DNA of 64,000 nucleotides from Sphingobium amiense (GCF_003967075.1 NZ_AP018664.1:1240001-1304000); one strand, 5' to 3'. Positions 26,692 to 34,856 are shown, counted from the stretch's first letter. The notes: generated by a model from the sequence alone, not told the origin. A program made the numbers and translations.

Positions 26692-27120
26692 ATGAACGAC
26701 GATCAATTCGACGCGCTGGTCGATGACGCTACCCATGCGGTCAACGACCTCATTCCCGACACTGTGCTGGACGGTCTTCGCGATAGTGAAAGGTCGGATC
26801 TGCTTTTCCAGATCAATGACGCGCTGACGCCGATTCTGCGCGAGGTAATCGACAGGACCGACAGCGGCAGCGACAATCCGACCCGCTCCAGCACGATTGC
26901 TGCTCTGATCTCCGAGCTGCTGGAAACCCATGCCCAAAAGTGTGACGAGGGCGGCGATTGTGCCAATGACCGCCCGCGGCATGTGATCTCGGAAGTTTAC
27001 GGAACCAGCGCCAATATCGACAGCCTCGCGATCTGCGAGATCGAAATGGGCACGCAAATCTACCTCGTTCTGGACGATCATTCCGCCTTCCGCATCGCCG
27101 TGGAGGCGGTCTCCCCATGA
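26692..27120 (+). CDS. hypothetical protein, 142 aa
   Basis: AAGGAG at 9 bases fixes the ATG at 26692. The N-terminal two thirds are helical and acidic (MNDDQFDALVDDATHAVNDLIP), with a short Cys-containing loop (QKCDEGGDCANDRPRH) and C-terminal strands. The next gene starts inside its stop codon. Function unknown. Confidence 0.66.
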   Translation: MNDDQFDALVDDATHAVNDLIPDTVLDGLRDSERSDLLFQINDALTPILREVIDRTDSGSDNPTRSSTIAALISELLETHAQKCDEGGDCANDRPRHVISEVYGTSANIDSLAICEIEMGTQIYLVLDDHSAFRIAVEAVSP

Positions 27121-27317
27121 TCGAGATGCACTTGGCGCTTAGCGCGCTCAGGCGAGTAGCGCTCGTTTCTACCCAGAGCGAACTCGATGCTGCCAGGATG
27201 GAAGCCGCCGATATCCTCGATCAGGCCGGTTGGGAGAAATCGGCTCGCATCGTGATCGACAGCATCGGTCGCCCGGTTGCCTCCGACGATCAGGAAGGCC
27301 CGTCCCGACAAGGCTGA
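27117..27317 (+). CDS. hypothetical protein, 66 aa
   Basis: ATG overlaps the preceding stop (ATGA). Mostly helical: LALSALRRVALVSTQSELDA, MEAADILDQAGWEKSARIV. It could be a partner subunit of the preceding protein. No family recognised. Confidence 0.6.
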   Translation: MIEMHLALSALRRVALVSTQSELDAARMEAADILDQAGWEKSARIVIDSIGRPVASDDQEGPSRQG

Positions 27318-27384
27318 TCCCGCATCGGCTATGCCTGCCTACCGGGCAGCAAAGCTGCCTCACCTCAACATCATGGAGGATATC

Positions 27385-27573
27385 ATGGCCCAACTCTCTC
27401 CCCTTCGCGAGCGTTTGGCGAGCGCCGAGCACGCATATGCCTGCGCGATTCAGCGCCGCAGCGCCACCGGCCGCAACCAGTATGTCATCCGCACCGGCAG
27501 CCCGCTCCAGCCGTTCCGCGTCACGGAGACCCGGCCGGCGAGGGACGAAAATCTCGTTCTGCACGTCGCCTGA
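27385..27573 (+). CDS. hypothetical basic protein, 62 aa
   Basis: GGAGG at 27376-27380 supports the ATG at 27385 rather than the in-frame ATG at 27373. The product is small and basic (RERLASAEHAYACAIQRRSA), ending in strands (YVIRTG, NLVLHVA). No family recognised. Confidence 0.58.
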   Translation: MAQLSPLRERLASAEHAYACAIQRRSATGRNQYVIRTGSPLQPFRVTETRPARDENLVLHVA

Positions 27574-27601
27574 GACAAATCCTATCGTCGAGGAGGCGCC
27601 A

Positions 27602-27796
27602 ATGAACGCTGCCGATCGATACCCGATCGAGCCGGGTATGTGGATCAGGACCGAGGAAAACGAGAAGCTCTTCTTCCTGCGATATTCATCGACCGGCCAT
27701 TGGGGCTTCTTTTCCGAGGAGCGTCATCACACCGCGCGGGAATACAAGCTCCCGCTCGCGGGCCTCAAACCCTGGCACAAGGAACGCCGCCCATGA
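27602..27796 (+). CDS. hypothetical protein, 64 aa
   Basis: GAGGAGG upstream of the ATG. The product is aromatic-rich and compact (MWIRTEENEKLFFLRYSSTG, HWGFFSEERHHTAREYKLP), probably a small beta-barrel. Coupled to the next gene by an ATGA overlap. Confidence 0.62.
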   Translation: MNAADRYPIEPGMWIRTEENEKLFFLRYSSTGHWGFFSEERHHTAREYKLPLAGLKPWHKERRP

Positions 27797-28341
27797 AAAC
27801 GCACGCGATGGCGAGCGGCCTTCGGGTCACTCTCAGCAAGACCGAACTGCAGGCATTGCTTGCGCTCGCGCGATACGGCGCTGAACAGATTGCGGCCGCG
27901 CACCACTCTTATATCGTGCCCAAGCGACAGGAAGCCGTGGCGGCCGGCGTCATCCAGGGCCTCGAACAGGGTCTGTCGTCGGTCCGCTGGAAACAGGCGG
28001 AGGCCAAGGCAAGACGCGACGCACCGAAACGCGAGGCCGAGCGGCGTGCAACGCGCGAGCATCATGCCCAGATCGACGGCTATACCGTTTGGGGGATGTT
28101 GAGTGACTGGACCGATCTCTCCGATGACCCCGACCGGCGCCAGTGGGCGGACCTGTTAAATCCTCTGACCGAAGCGCGTGAGCAGGCAGAAATTCGCCGG
28201 AATGTCTGGCGGATATACATCAGCAAGGGCAGCGCGGCGGCGGACGATCTCATCGTCTATCCGGGCGATTGCACGCAAACCGCCGATCGTCAGGAAATCG
28301 AGGTGCTCGCCCGACGGATCATCGCGCAACATCGAGAATGA
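27793..28341 (+). CDS. hypothetical protein, 182 aa
   Basis: Starts inside the preceding stop codon. The helical N-terminus (LSKTELQALLALARYGAEQI) leads into a highly charged helix (residues about 70-95, KARRDAPKREAERRATREHH). A mixed C-terminal part with strands (DDLIVYPGDCTQT) follows. The charged helix could be a coiled coil. Function unknown. Confidence 0.66.
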   Translation: MKTHAMASGLRVTLSKTELQALLALARYGAEQIAAAHHSYIVPKRQEAVAAGVIQGLEQGLSSVRWKQAEAKARRDAPKREAERRATREHHAQIDGYTVWGMLSDWTDLSDDPDRRQWADLLNPLTEAREQAEIRRNVWRIYISKGSAAADDLIVYPGDCTQTADRQEIEVLARRIIAQHRE

Positions 28342-28414
28342 CGGGATCGCGCCGGCAAGATATGCGCGCGCCCTCGGAGGGGACCACAGGATCGGCCATT
28401 GCGAAAGGGCCCGC

Positions 28415-28463
28415 AAGGAGGGGAGTAGGAGGGGCTGGCGGTGAACTTCCCTGGGAGCTTGCC
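28415..28463 (+). promoter_or_regulatory. G-rich purine leader (copy 5)
   Basis: A G/A tract at 28417-28434 lies just ahead of an imperfect inverted sequence around 28437-28463 (GGC near the start, GCC next to the ATG), with GGGAG 6 bases before the ATG at 28464. The stem is less regular than in the other copies. Confidence 0.38.
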
Positions 28464-28988
28464 ATGACCGCCAGCGATTCTGCCACATACCATCGCGTAT
28501 CCACGCCGCCCATATTCATCTCCGGATCGCTCTCCATCCGACAGCTTCCGGCCAGCGTAATGAAGCGGCTCGGCGCCGTCATCGACAAGGAGTTACCCGT
28601 CGTGATCGGCGACGCCCCTGGCGCGGATGCGGCCGTCCAACGATTTCTTGCCGATTGCGGTGTGCGTCACGTCACGATCTTCTGCGGAGGTTCCGTCCCC
28701 CGGCACAATATCGGCATATGGCCGGTCCGGCAGATCCGAGCAGATGCTCCTGCGGGCACGCGCGCCTTCCATAGCGCAAAAGATCGGGAAATGTGCCGCC
28801 TCGCCGGTGTCGGATTCGTCATATGGGACGGAGCGAGTCAGGGCAGTCGCGCCAACATCCGGCGACTATGCGAGCGCGGGCGGTATGTCGTCGTCTATCT
28901 TCGCCCTGAAGACCGTTTCGTCACCCTCGCCAGCGATGCGGAACGGATGGCGTTTTTGGCGTCATCTATCCATAGCGATGGAGTGTGA
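28464..28988 (+). CDS. SLOG-like nucleotide-binding protein, 174 aa
   Basis: A Rossmann-type start (FISGS at 18-22) is followed by a helix, a strand and GDAPGAD (49-55), the glycine-rich loop seen in SLOG-superfamily proteins such as DUF2493/YspA and LOG-like enzymes. Later RHNIGIWP, AFHSAKDREM and GFVIWDGASQGSRANI match the second half of the fold. SLOG domains bind nucleotides or their derivatives and are often sensors or effectors in conflict systems. The specific ligand cannot be read. Preceded by leader copy 5. Confidence 0.65.
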   Translation: MTASDSATYHRVSTPPIFISGSLSIRQLPASVMKRLGAVIDKELPVVIGDAPGADAAVQRFLADCGVRHVTIFCGGSVPRHNIGIWPVRQIRADAPAGTRAFHSAKDREMCRLAGVGFVIWDGASQGSRANIRRLCERGRYVVVYLRPEDRFVTLASDAERMAFLASSIHSDGV

Positions 28989-29154
28989 TCATGCCCTCTT
29001 CTGACATCGACATATTGCCGTCGCGGGTAGGGACAGCGCCTATCAGCTGGCTCCCGATTTTTCGGACTGCTGGTAGCGCCGTCATGCACGGCGCGCGCGC
29101 AAGCGCCGGCGCACAGACCGCTTGAAAGACAGGCTTCTCCTTCTTAGATAGTGA

Positions 29155-29183
29155 ATCGAACGATTCGATCAATTCGGTCGAAT
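29155..29183 (+). promoter_or_regulatory. tandem palindromic operator of the Phd-PIN module
   Basis: Two palindromes lie immediately before the antitoxin start: ATCGAA (29155-29160) with TTCGAT (29164-29169), and ATTCG (29172-29176) with CGAAT (29179-29183). Both share an ATTCG/CGAAT half-site. Their place over the expected promoter and start suggests autorepression by the Phd-like antitoxin. The 166 bases upstream contain only a possible 44-codon frame (28991-29125) without support. Confidence 0.5.
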
Positions 29184-29193
29184 GGAGGCAGCT

Positions 29194-29445
29194 ATGCAGA
29201 CCATCACCGCCAACGAAGCCAAGACCCGCTTCGGCGAACTTATCGACCGCGTACAGCGCGAGCCGGTGCGCGTAACCCGCCGCAATCGGGTTGTGGGTGT
29301 GATGGTTTCCCCGGAAGACTATGCAGCCATGCGGGCGTTCTACGCGGACAGGCTCGCCAGCACGCTACGCGAAACCGCCAACGAGGCCGCGAAGAAGGGC
29401 CTTACCGATAGCGAACTGGAGCGTCTGCTGTCCGATGAAGGGTGA
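29194..29445 (+). CDS. Phd/YefM family antitoxin
   Basis: An 83-residue protein. GGAGG favours the ATG at 29194 over 29182. The N-terminus MQTITANEAKTRFGELIDRV is the standard Phd/YefM DNA-binding fold, and VRVTRRNRVVGVMVSPEDYAAM completes it. The helical tail from residue 50 (LRETANEAAKKGLTDSELER) would neutralise the toxin encoded by the next gene, which overlaps by 11 bases. Confidence 0.88.
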   Translation: MQTITANEAKTRFGELIDRVQREPVRVTRRNRVVGVMVSPEDYAAMRAFYADRLASTLRETANEAAKKGLTDSELERLLSDEG

Positions 29446-29857
29446 CAGGTTCGTTATCGATACGAATGTCCTCATCAGCGCCGCGCTTTCAGCAGATTCG
29501 ACCCCCGCAAGGGTGACGCTCTGGGTGATCGCCCATGCCCGGCTGATCTTCGCCGAGGCCACTTTCGAGGAATTTCGTTCCCGTCTTTGGCGTCCGAAAT
29601 TCGACAGATATCTGACCATCGAGCGTCGAAATCAGATTCTACACGATTTCAGTGCAATCGCCGACTGGGTGGAACTGAATGACGATGCTCTTCCGGTCAG
29701 CAGCCGAGATCCGGATGATGATATGTTCATCCGCGCCGCCATTGCCGGATCGGCCCGTTGGCTTGTGAGTGGCGACAGGGATTTGCTGGACATTCAGGGA
29801 TTGCCAGCGATTACGATCCTGACGCCGGCGGACATGCTGAAGCGGATTTCCGCATAG
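29435..29857 (+). CDS. PIN domain toxin
   Basis: A 140-residue PIN nuclease. IDTNVLIS gives Asp9 and Asn11; an acidic residue in ATFEEF is near 45-46; RDPDDDMFIRAA and VSGDRDLLDI supply further metal ligands. This is the pattern of the PIN family toxins paired with Phd/YefM antitoxins. RNA cleavage is the expected activity. The active-site residues appear complete. Confidence 0.87.
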   Translation: MKGDRFVIDTNVLISAALSADSTPARVTLWVIAHARLIFAEATFEEFRSRLWRPKFDRYLTIERRNQILHDFSAIADWVELNDDALPVSSRDPDDDMFIRAAIAGSARWLVSGDRDLLDIQGLPAITILTPADMLKRISA

Positions 29858-29952
29858 GTCTGACCCGGGCGGCGCCACGCTAGCGCAGCTGCGAATGACT
29901 CTGGCACTCCTCGACGCAAAGTCTTCGCGAATGGGAGGTGCGGCCCGGCTCG

Positions 29953-30126
29953 ATGACGAAGTTCATCTGCGACCGGCGCCTGCTCGATCCCGACGAGTTC
30001 GATCATATCGTTGCCTAAGCGTCCACCGATCTCATCGGCTTCCTCGACGTCGTGGCGAGGCTGCCGCCCGATCAACTCCCGACCATCGGAAGCTGGCTCG
30101 AGCGGTTCAACGCCGGCGTTTCCTGA
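29953..30126 (+). pseudogene. small gene interrupted by an in-frame TAA
   Basis: Starting at the ATG 29953, MTKFICDRRLLDPDEFDHIVA is read, then TAA at 30016-30018. The same frame continues for 35 well-formed codons (ASTDLIGFLDVVARLPPDQ and on) to a TGA at 30124-30126. The two halves read as one 57-residue helical protein. One base change (for example GAA to TAA) would explain the break. The rest of the 320 bases between the PIN toxin and the gene at 30179 shows nothing else. Confidence 0.5.
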
Positions 30127-30178
30127 TCGCTGACGGTCCATCGTTGGACGCAATCCCGCCATTTCTTGCGAGGTTCTT

Positions 30179-30478
30179 ATGCTCACCATCCAGTTCCGGG
30201 CGAAAATCGTGACGATCTATTACACGGACGACACCATCGCGTATCGCCGGATCAAGATCCCCAGCATCGCGCGCCACCTCTGCGATATGAACGCCTTTCG
30301 CCGCTCACGAAAATTCGGAGCCTATGCGAACAGCGACCTGTTCCTCGCCATGGTGACGCGCGCCCTGAAAGAGAATGGCATCGCGAACTTCCTCCGCATG
30401 GGTGCGCTGCCCGAAGGCGTGGCCGTCGACGAAAGCGGTTTCCTCGCAGGCGTCACGATCACGCTTCCCGACCGATAG
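30179..30478 (+). CDS. hypothetical protein, 99 aa
   Basis: GAGG precedes the ATG by 6 bases. A basic N-terminal strand (MLTIQFRAKIVTIYYTDD) is followed by helices (AFRRSRKFGAYANSDLFLAM) and a C-terminal strand. The positive charge could indicate nucleic-acid binding, but no family is recognised. Confidence 0.65.
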   Translation: MLTIQFRAKIVTIYYTDDTIAYRRIKIPSIARHLCDMNAFRRSRKFGAYANSDLFLAMVTRALKENGIANFLRMGALPEGVAVDESGFLAGVTITLPDR

Positions 30479-30529
30479 GGACGAGCAGCAATGCGCTGGG
30501 ACATCCCCGCGAACTGAAGGAGCTTCGAC

Positions 30530-30931
30530 ATGCAAGCCACCGTCCGGCTGACGGCCAATGATATCCGCCAGCTTCGTTCGACCGCCGAACAGATTGCACG
30601 GCGGCATAGTTCCGCCCGTCGCTTCGCAATCGAGATTGCCGAACGCGTCAACCTCGCCACCGGCGCCGCTGGCCTCAACATTCGTGCGATCACCGACGAT
30701 CCCGACTGGGAAGATACCGATCTGCACACGACACATCCCTGGTCGCGCATCCGTGAGCGTCATACGCTCGCCAACGGCACGGCACTGTTCGACCTCTATG
30801 TCTATGAGCGGCCCGGCATCGGCGAGACCGGCGATCTTGCCTGCTGCGTCGAGGCCGAACTGGATGGACAGGGCCTCGCAGCCTTTCACGCCGATAGCGC
30901 CAAGAATGTCTGGCGCCGGTCGGACCTGTAG
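30530..30931 (+). CDS. hypothetical protein, 133 aa
   Basis: AAGGAG lies upstream. The helical N-terminus (TANDIRQLRSTAEQIARRH) is followed by a Ser/Arg segment and a C-terminal strand-rich part with LFDLYVYERPGIGETGDLAC. The product is soluble with one Cys pair. No family recognised. Confidence 0.66.
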   Translation: MQATVRLTANDIRQLRSTAEQIARRHSSARRFAIEIAERVNLATGAAGLNIRAITDDPDWEDTDLHTTHPWSRIRERHTLANGTALFDLYVYERPGIGETGDLACCVEAELDGQGLAAFHADSAKNVWRRSDL

Positions 30932-31056
30932 ATTGTCCTTCCACCCGTTCGATACGATGAGCGAGATCACGCACAGCAACCACACTTTGGGAAACCCGCC
31001 ATGCGCCTGTCGGACGAGCTTGCCGCCAGACGCATTTTCTAGCGGGTCTGGACCGC

Positions 31057-31125
31057 AGAAGAGGAGGAAGGAGGTGATGGGCGAGGGGCCATCATGGATC
31101 CTCCGATCTCCATAAGGAACAACCC
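31057..31125 (+). promoter_or_regulatory. G-rich purine leader with hairpin (copy 6)
   Basis: A long G/A tract (31057-31074) overlaps a 6-bp stem TGATGG (31075-31080) with CCATCA (31089-31094) and a G-rich 8-base loop. AAGGA follows 9 bases before the ATG at 31126. Confidence 0.5.
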
Positions 31126-32211
31126 ATGCCCATCCATCAGCCATCCGGTCCCGCGACCGAACCCGCCGTCGACACTTCCTCCCAGCCGTCCGCCGATCTT
31201 GTCGCGCTGTCCAGCAACGAGCTGATGGTTGCGCGCAGGCTTGCCTATGACCCTGAAAACGACGCCCTTGGTGAAGGGGATCTCTGGGTCGAATATATGG
31301 AAAGCGAGGACGACTGCATGGCCGCGCGCCAGATCGTTCCGTTCGACACATTCACGCTTTCCGTCTGGCATACCCTTGCCGCCGACATGTTCGAGGAACG
31401 CTCCGATGAACGCGACGCATCGCAGATCGACCAGCTGATCGAAAGGCGTGGCCTTTTTCCTCATGACCCCGCCAATGGTCCGCGGCGTATCGCGCTTCCC
31501 GCAATCGAACTCCAGATCGCGCTTGAAAAGGATATCAAAGCAGGTTCGTGTCGGATCGCCAATGCCCGGATAAGGGTCGATGCCCTCGATCAATTGTCCG
31601 GCATGGAACCCGACTTCTATACCAATCCGGAAGCCATATCGACCGCGGGCTGGGACGCGCTGTCGGTAACGATCTTCGAACAGACCTGCACGGCACCGAC
31701 GGGCGGGCGCTTCGGGAACATCTTCGATCAACCCGACCTGACAACCGGAACGCCGCTCGCACACGCCCGCGCCCAACTCTTCGAACTCCAGACGGCACTC
31801 GCTACCGCCAAACGAAGCCGGCGGCAGGATCCTGTCTTCAAAATCTATGTGCGGAGCATGATGGACGAGCTGCTCGCGATGCCTCCGCTGCTGGAGGCGA
31901 TCCATAATGACCACAGCGGCGCATTCCGCATCGTGGCCGCCTTTCTCGACGATCATCATCCCGAATGGTCCGAGGGGCTCTCGAAGAACCAGGCATTCAG
32001 TCCCTTGCTGCCCCTGCCTGTCGACTGGAATGGCCACGTCGATATCGTCGGCCTGGTGCAGGACTCGCGCGCCCGCATGTCCGCCGAAACGGTGGGTGTC
32101 GCGCCGCAGTTCTTCGGACTCTATGCCGGACGCCGCGATGGCAGTTCCGTCTGGCTTGGAGCGGCGGCCTGCGAAGCCGATGCCCATGCGCTGGTGACCG
32201 GGTTGGGCTAA
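31126..32211 (+). CDS. hypothetical protein, 361 aa
   Basis: Low-complexity Pro/Ser start, then an acidic domain (YDPENDALGEGDLWVEYMES), helices (SDERDASQIDQLIERRGLF), a middle segment with RIALPAIELQIALEKDIKAG, and a C-terminal part ending in WLGAAACEADAHALVTGLG. No catalytic motif or family recognised. Preceded by leader copy 6 and followed by leader copy 7. Confidence 0.67.
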   Translation: MPIHQPSGPATEPAVDTSSQPSADLVALSSNELMVARRLAYDPENDALGEGDLWVEYMESEDDCMAARQIVPFDTFTLSVWHTLAADMFEERSDERDASQIDQLIERRGLFPHDPANGPRRIALPAIELQIALEKDIKAGSCRIANARIRVDALDQLSGMEPDFYTNPEAISTAGWDALSVTIFEQTCTAPTGGRFGNIFDQPDLTTGTPLAHARAQLFELQTALATAKRSRRQDPVFKIYVRSMMDELLAMPPLLEAIHNDHSGAFRIVAAFLDDHHPEWSEGLSKNQAFSPLLPLPVDWNGHVDIVGLVQDSRARMSAETVGVAPQFFGLYAGRRDGSSVWLGAAACEADAHALVTGLG

Positions 32212-32296
32212 CCCGGCCCCATATCGGCCCGCTCATTGGCGCGACAGACTGGTGCAACAACAGGGCGGCAACATGGCGCCCTTCGCGCTCTCCACA

Positions 32297-32347
32297 GGGG
32301 GAAAGGGGGTGGTTGGTGGATGAGTTTCATCTGGGAGTTCACCAACC
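32297..32347 (+). promoter_or_regulatory. G-rich leader with SD-sequestering hairpin (copy 7)
   Basis: The G tract at 32297-32309 leads into a nested stem: GGTTGGTG (32311-32318) pairs with CACCAACC (32340-32347), ending at the ATG. Inside it GATGA (32319-32323) pairs with TCATC (32327-32331). The GGGAG SD (32333-32337) sits in the asymmetric bulge next to the stem. This fold would hide the ribosome site of the 66-aa gene. Confidence 0.6.
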
Positions 32348-32548
32348 ATGTCCAGCAGCCAGCAAACCACGAACATCCCCGAAATCGTCGTAATCGACAG
32401 CATTACCTGCCCCAACTGCGGCGCAGCCGAGTGCTACGATGATCCCACGAGCCCCACAGGCAAGCGGTTCAACATCAACGCCTATAAGGTCGGCGACAAG
32501 CACGGTTACTGGTGGAGTCGTTGCAACCTTTGCAATAGCTGGTTCTAG
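32348..32548 (+). CDS. small zinc-ribbon protein, 66 aa
   Basis: The ATG at 32348 lies directly at the foot of a hairpin. Two CxxC knuckles, CPNC (residues 21-24) and CNLC (60-63), would bind one zinc, with an intervening strand region (NINAYKVGDKHGYWWSRC). It is followed by the DpdA-like gene 91 bases later. It may be a nucleic-acid-binding accessory, which is inference from the fold type only. Confidence 0.72.
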   Translation: MSSSQQTTNIPEIVVIDSITCPNCGAAECYDDPTSPTGKRFNINAYKVGDKHGYWWSRCNLCNSWF

Positions 32549-32639
32549 AAGGGCAGGAGGATTTCCGGCTCCCGCAAGCGTAACCGTCTTTCGTCTCACC
32601 GACCCTTCGCTTGAGAAGCGTGACGTCGCGGAGGCCAGC

Positions 32640-33644
32640 ATGAACATAGAGATCATCGTCGGCCTCCCGCATCTCAATCGTGGCCCGCTTCTCCAGCGCG
32701 CGATCGAGATGCGCTATCCGGTCCTCATTTCAGCGAACGCGCTGTCGCGATGGGATCGCCGCGAGGGCTATGCGCGCTGGGCGGGCTGGAACCTGCGTTC
32801 GCTGGCCAATGCCTCGCGCCTGGTGTCGATCGACCTCGACTCCGCCGGCTTTGTCGTCGCTCATCGCTACCGCGGGCTGCCCTGGACGGCCGATGACTAT
32901 ATCGAACTGGCCGCAAGCTACCCATTTCGGCGCTTCGCGAGCCTCGACCTGTGCACCGAAGAGGAAATTGCCCGCGACCGCGACGAAGTCCTCGACCGTA
33001 TCTCGCGCACCATCGCGCTCAATCATGCCTGTCATGCAAGAGCCGCCGATCGCGGAATCGATGCCCGGTTCATGCCCGTCATCCAGGGACGGCATCCCGA
33101 CGACTATCTGCGATGCCTCGACGGCATTGCCGGTATCCTTCGGCCAGGCATGGTTGTCGGTATCGGCTCCATGTGCCGCCGCACGGTGTCCGGTCCTGAT
33201 GGGCTTCTCGCGGTGCTAAGCCGGCTCGACCGGGACGCAGACCCTGCGCTCCGCTTCCACCTTTTCGGTGTGAAGGGAACAGCCCTCCATTATTTGCGGC
33301 CGCTTGCGCATCGCATCGCCAGCCTCGATTCCTGCGCCTATTCTCTGGCCGCGCGGATCGAGGCGTGGCGCGAAGGCTTTTCGAAGACCGACGAGTTCGT
33401 TGCCGGTCATATGGAGCGATGGCAACGCCGGCAGCAGGCCCGGCTCGACGGGGGCGACGCCGCATTCCAGCATCATCTGCCGCTCACGAAACCTGCGCTT
33501 TCGGCCGGAAACGCATGGGACAGAGCACTCGATCTCGCCCGGGCGGAAATCCGCACTTTGATCGAACAAGGGGAGATCGCGCACGAGCAAATCACCGAAG
33601 GGTGGGTCGCGCAGTGGGCGGCTGAAACCTATAGCGCCACGTAG
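32640..33644 (+). CDS. DpdA/TGT-like deazapurine base-exchange family protein, 334 aa
   Basis: The start at 32640 follows GAGG. The pattern fits the tRNA-guanine transglycosylase barrel. IDLDSAGF (Asp67) matches the DSGGF acid/base aspartate, VIQGRHPDDYLRC the substrate-binding strand, GIGSMCRR (174-181) the conserved glycine loop, and SLDSCAYS (Asp230) the nucleophile position. The zinc site of tRNA-specific TGT (CxCxxC and His) is missing. This combination is what I know from DpdA-family proteins, which insert 7-deazaguanine bases into DNA. No preQ0 synthesis genes are visible in the window. DNA as substrate is inference. Confidence 0.65.
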   Translation: MNIEIIVGLPHLNRGPLLQRAIEMRYPVLISANALSRWDRREGYARWAGWNLRSLANASRLVSIDLDSAGFVVAHRYRGLPWTADDYIELAASYPFRRFASLDLCTEEEIARDRDEVLDRISRTIALNHACHARAADRGIDARFMPVIQGRHPDDYLRCLDGIAGILRPGMVVGIGSMCRRTVSGPDGLLAVLSRLDRDADPALRFHLFGVKGTALHYLRPLAHRIASLDSCAYSLAARIEAWREGFSKTDEFVAGHMERWQRRQQARLDGGDAAFQHHLPLTKPALSAGNAWDRALDLARAEIRTLIEQGEIAHEQITEGWVAQWAAETYSAT

Positions 33645-33755
33645 TAACGCAGGTCCTGGTGAATTTAGCCTCGGTCGCTGACCTATGCGGTGTGCGAAGA
33701 ACTCACCGGCCTATAAGGTCGAGGACGCCACGCAGGGTCTTGCCCATCGATCGAA

Positions 33756-33932
33756 TCATCTCCTCGCCCGCCTCACCTCGTCATCCCGACAGAAGTTCCA
33801 ATACTCGTCCATATCTGCGAGCGTTAGCTTCTTCGGCTGCATCTTGGCCCAGGCATCCGCCATAAAGAGCATGAAGCTCATTGCGCCGTCATCAGAAACG
33901 GCATGCGGCTGATACACGATAGGCAGGTTCAT
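33756..33932 (-). CDS. hypothetical protein, 58 aa
   Basis: A minus-strand frame open from a GTG at 34001. The ATG at 33932 is preferred because AGGGA lies 7 bases upstream. Product: MNLPIVYQPHAVSDDGAMSF, then a helix with Met/Ala (FMLFMADAWAKMQPKK) and a basic end. It opposes the surrounding genes. No family recognised, and it may not be a gene. Confidence 0.4.
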   Translation of the reverse strand: MNLPIVYQPHAVSDDGAMSFMLFMADAWAKMQPKKLTLADMDEYWNFCRDDEVRRARR

Positions 33933-34166
33933 CACGAGCATCCCTGTCGGAGCACTTTGTTTCTTTTTCAAAGCGGCGATAGGCGACCGCCCGTTTTTCA
34001 CAGGTCCGAGACGCTCCGATTACGCCTGTCGCTGCGAATTCACAAGATTGACCGCCAGATTGGCGTGAACGACGCGCGGTTGCAACCACCGATCACCGTC
34101 GCCGCACGGCCTGGCTGTGCCGATGGGGGCAATTGCGGCCTTCAAGCCCGCAAAAAGGAGGTATCC

Positions 34167-34769
34167 GTGACCCAGTGTCCCGAATCCAATTCGGCCGAGC
34201 GTCATTGCTATGGCGTGATTCTCCATCATCGCGCCGAATGGTGGCTTGTCGAATTTCCCGAGCGCGATCCGGACCCTATCAAGGCATGGGCCCTGACCGG
34301 CCAGCTTACGCCGGCGATGGCGGATTGGTTTCGTGCCGATACGGGCAATAACGCCGCCAAGGCAGAGGTCCCCGCGTTGAACCCGGACAGTCGCTGCTGG
34401 TCTGGTGAATTCTCGATCCGCCCGTCGCCGGATGCCGTCGATCGCTTCGACATCGATGCTCATCCCTGGGGCTCCGAAGCGGGCGAACTGGAGACGCGGC
34501 TTGCCCGCGCCATGATCGAAAGCACGCTGTTCCCGATCCCGCCCGGCTTCCTTTCGGTCTTCACAGGCCTTCCGGACGACGATCGGCCCGTTCTTGCCAT
34601 CCGTCTCAGCGGCTATATCTGCTCTACGTTCGAAGTGCTCACCGCCCGCTATATGCCGGTCTATCGGCCTCGATCGCCCTGGCGGGACATATCGGGCGAG
34701 GCCGTCGGCGACAGCGGCAGTGACATTCTCGGATGGGCACCCGCCCGCGATTGGATCAGGCCAGCATGA
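34167..34769 (+). CDS. hypothetical protein, 200 aa
   Basis: GTG start at 34167 with a strong SD (AAGGAGG, 6 bases). It contains CYGVILHHRAEWWLVEFPER, a central strand-rich part, a helix (GELETRLARAMIESTLFP), and a C-terminal YICSTFEVLTARYMPVYRP. The protein is Trp-rich and soluble. No family recognised. Confidence 0.68.
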   Translation: MTQCPESNSAERHCYGVILHHRAEWWLVEFPERDPDPIKAWALTGQLTPAMADWFRADTGNNAAKAEVPALNPDSRCWSGEFSIRPSPDAVDRFDIDAHPWGSEAGELETRLARAMIESTLFPIPPGFLSVFTGLPDDDRPVLAIRLSGYICSTFEVLTARYMPVYRPRSPWRDISGEAVGDSGSDILGWAPARDWIRPA

Positions 34770-34825
34770 CGCACGGGACCCGCCGATGCCGGATCGAGCT
34801 TGCGCCGATACAGCTGGGCCATTAT

Positions 34826-34845
34826 ATCTGACTAGCTGGTCAGAT
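34826..34845 (+). promoter_or_regulatory. 20-bp operator-like palindrome before Phd-VapC
   Basis: ATCTGAC (34826-34832) and GTCAGAT (34839-34845) are exact complements, and the central six bases are also nearly symmetric, so only one base pair of the 20-bp site breaks the symmetry. It ends 11 bases before the antitoxin ATG, which suggests an autoregulatory binding site. Confidence 0.55.
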
Positions 34846-34856
34846 GGAGAATTCTC

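Noticed and set aside
28991..29125. 44-codon frame after the SLOG-like gene
   Set aside because: No SD site, no recognisable composition, and it overlaps the region of the antitoxin promoter.
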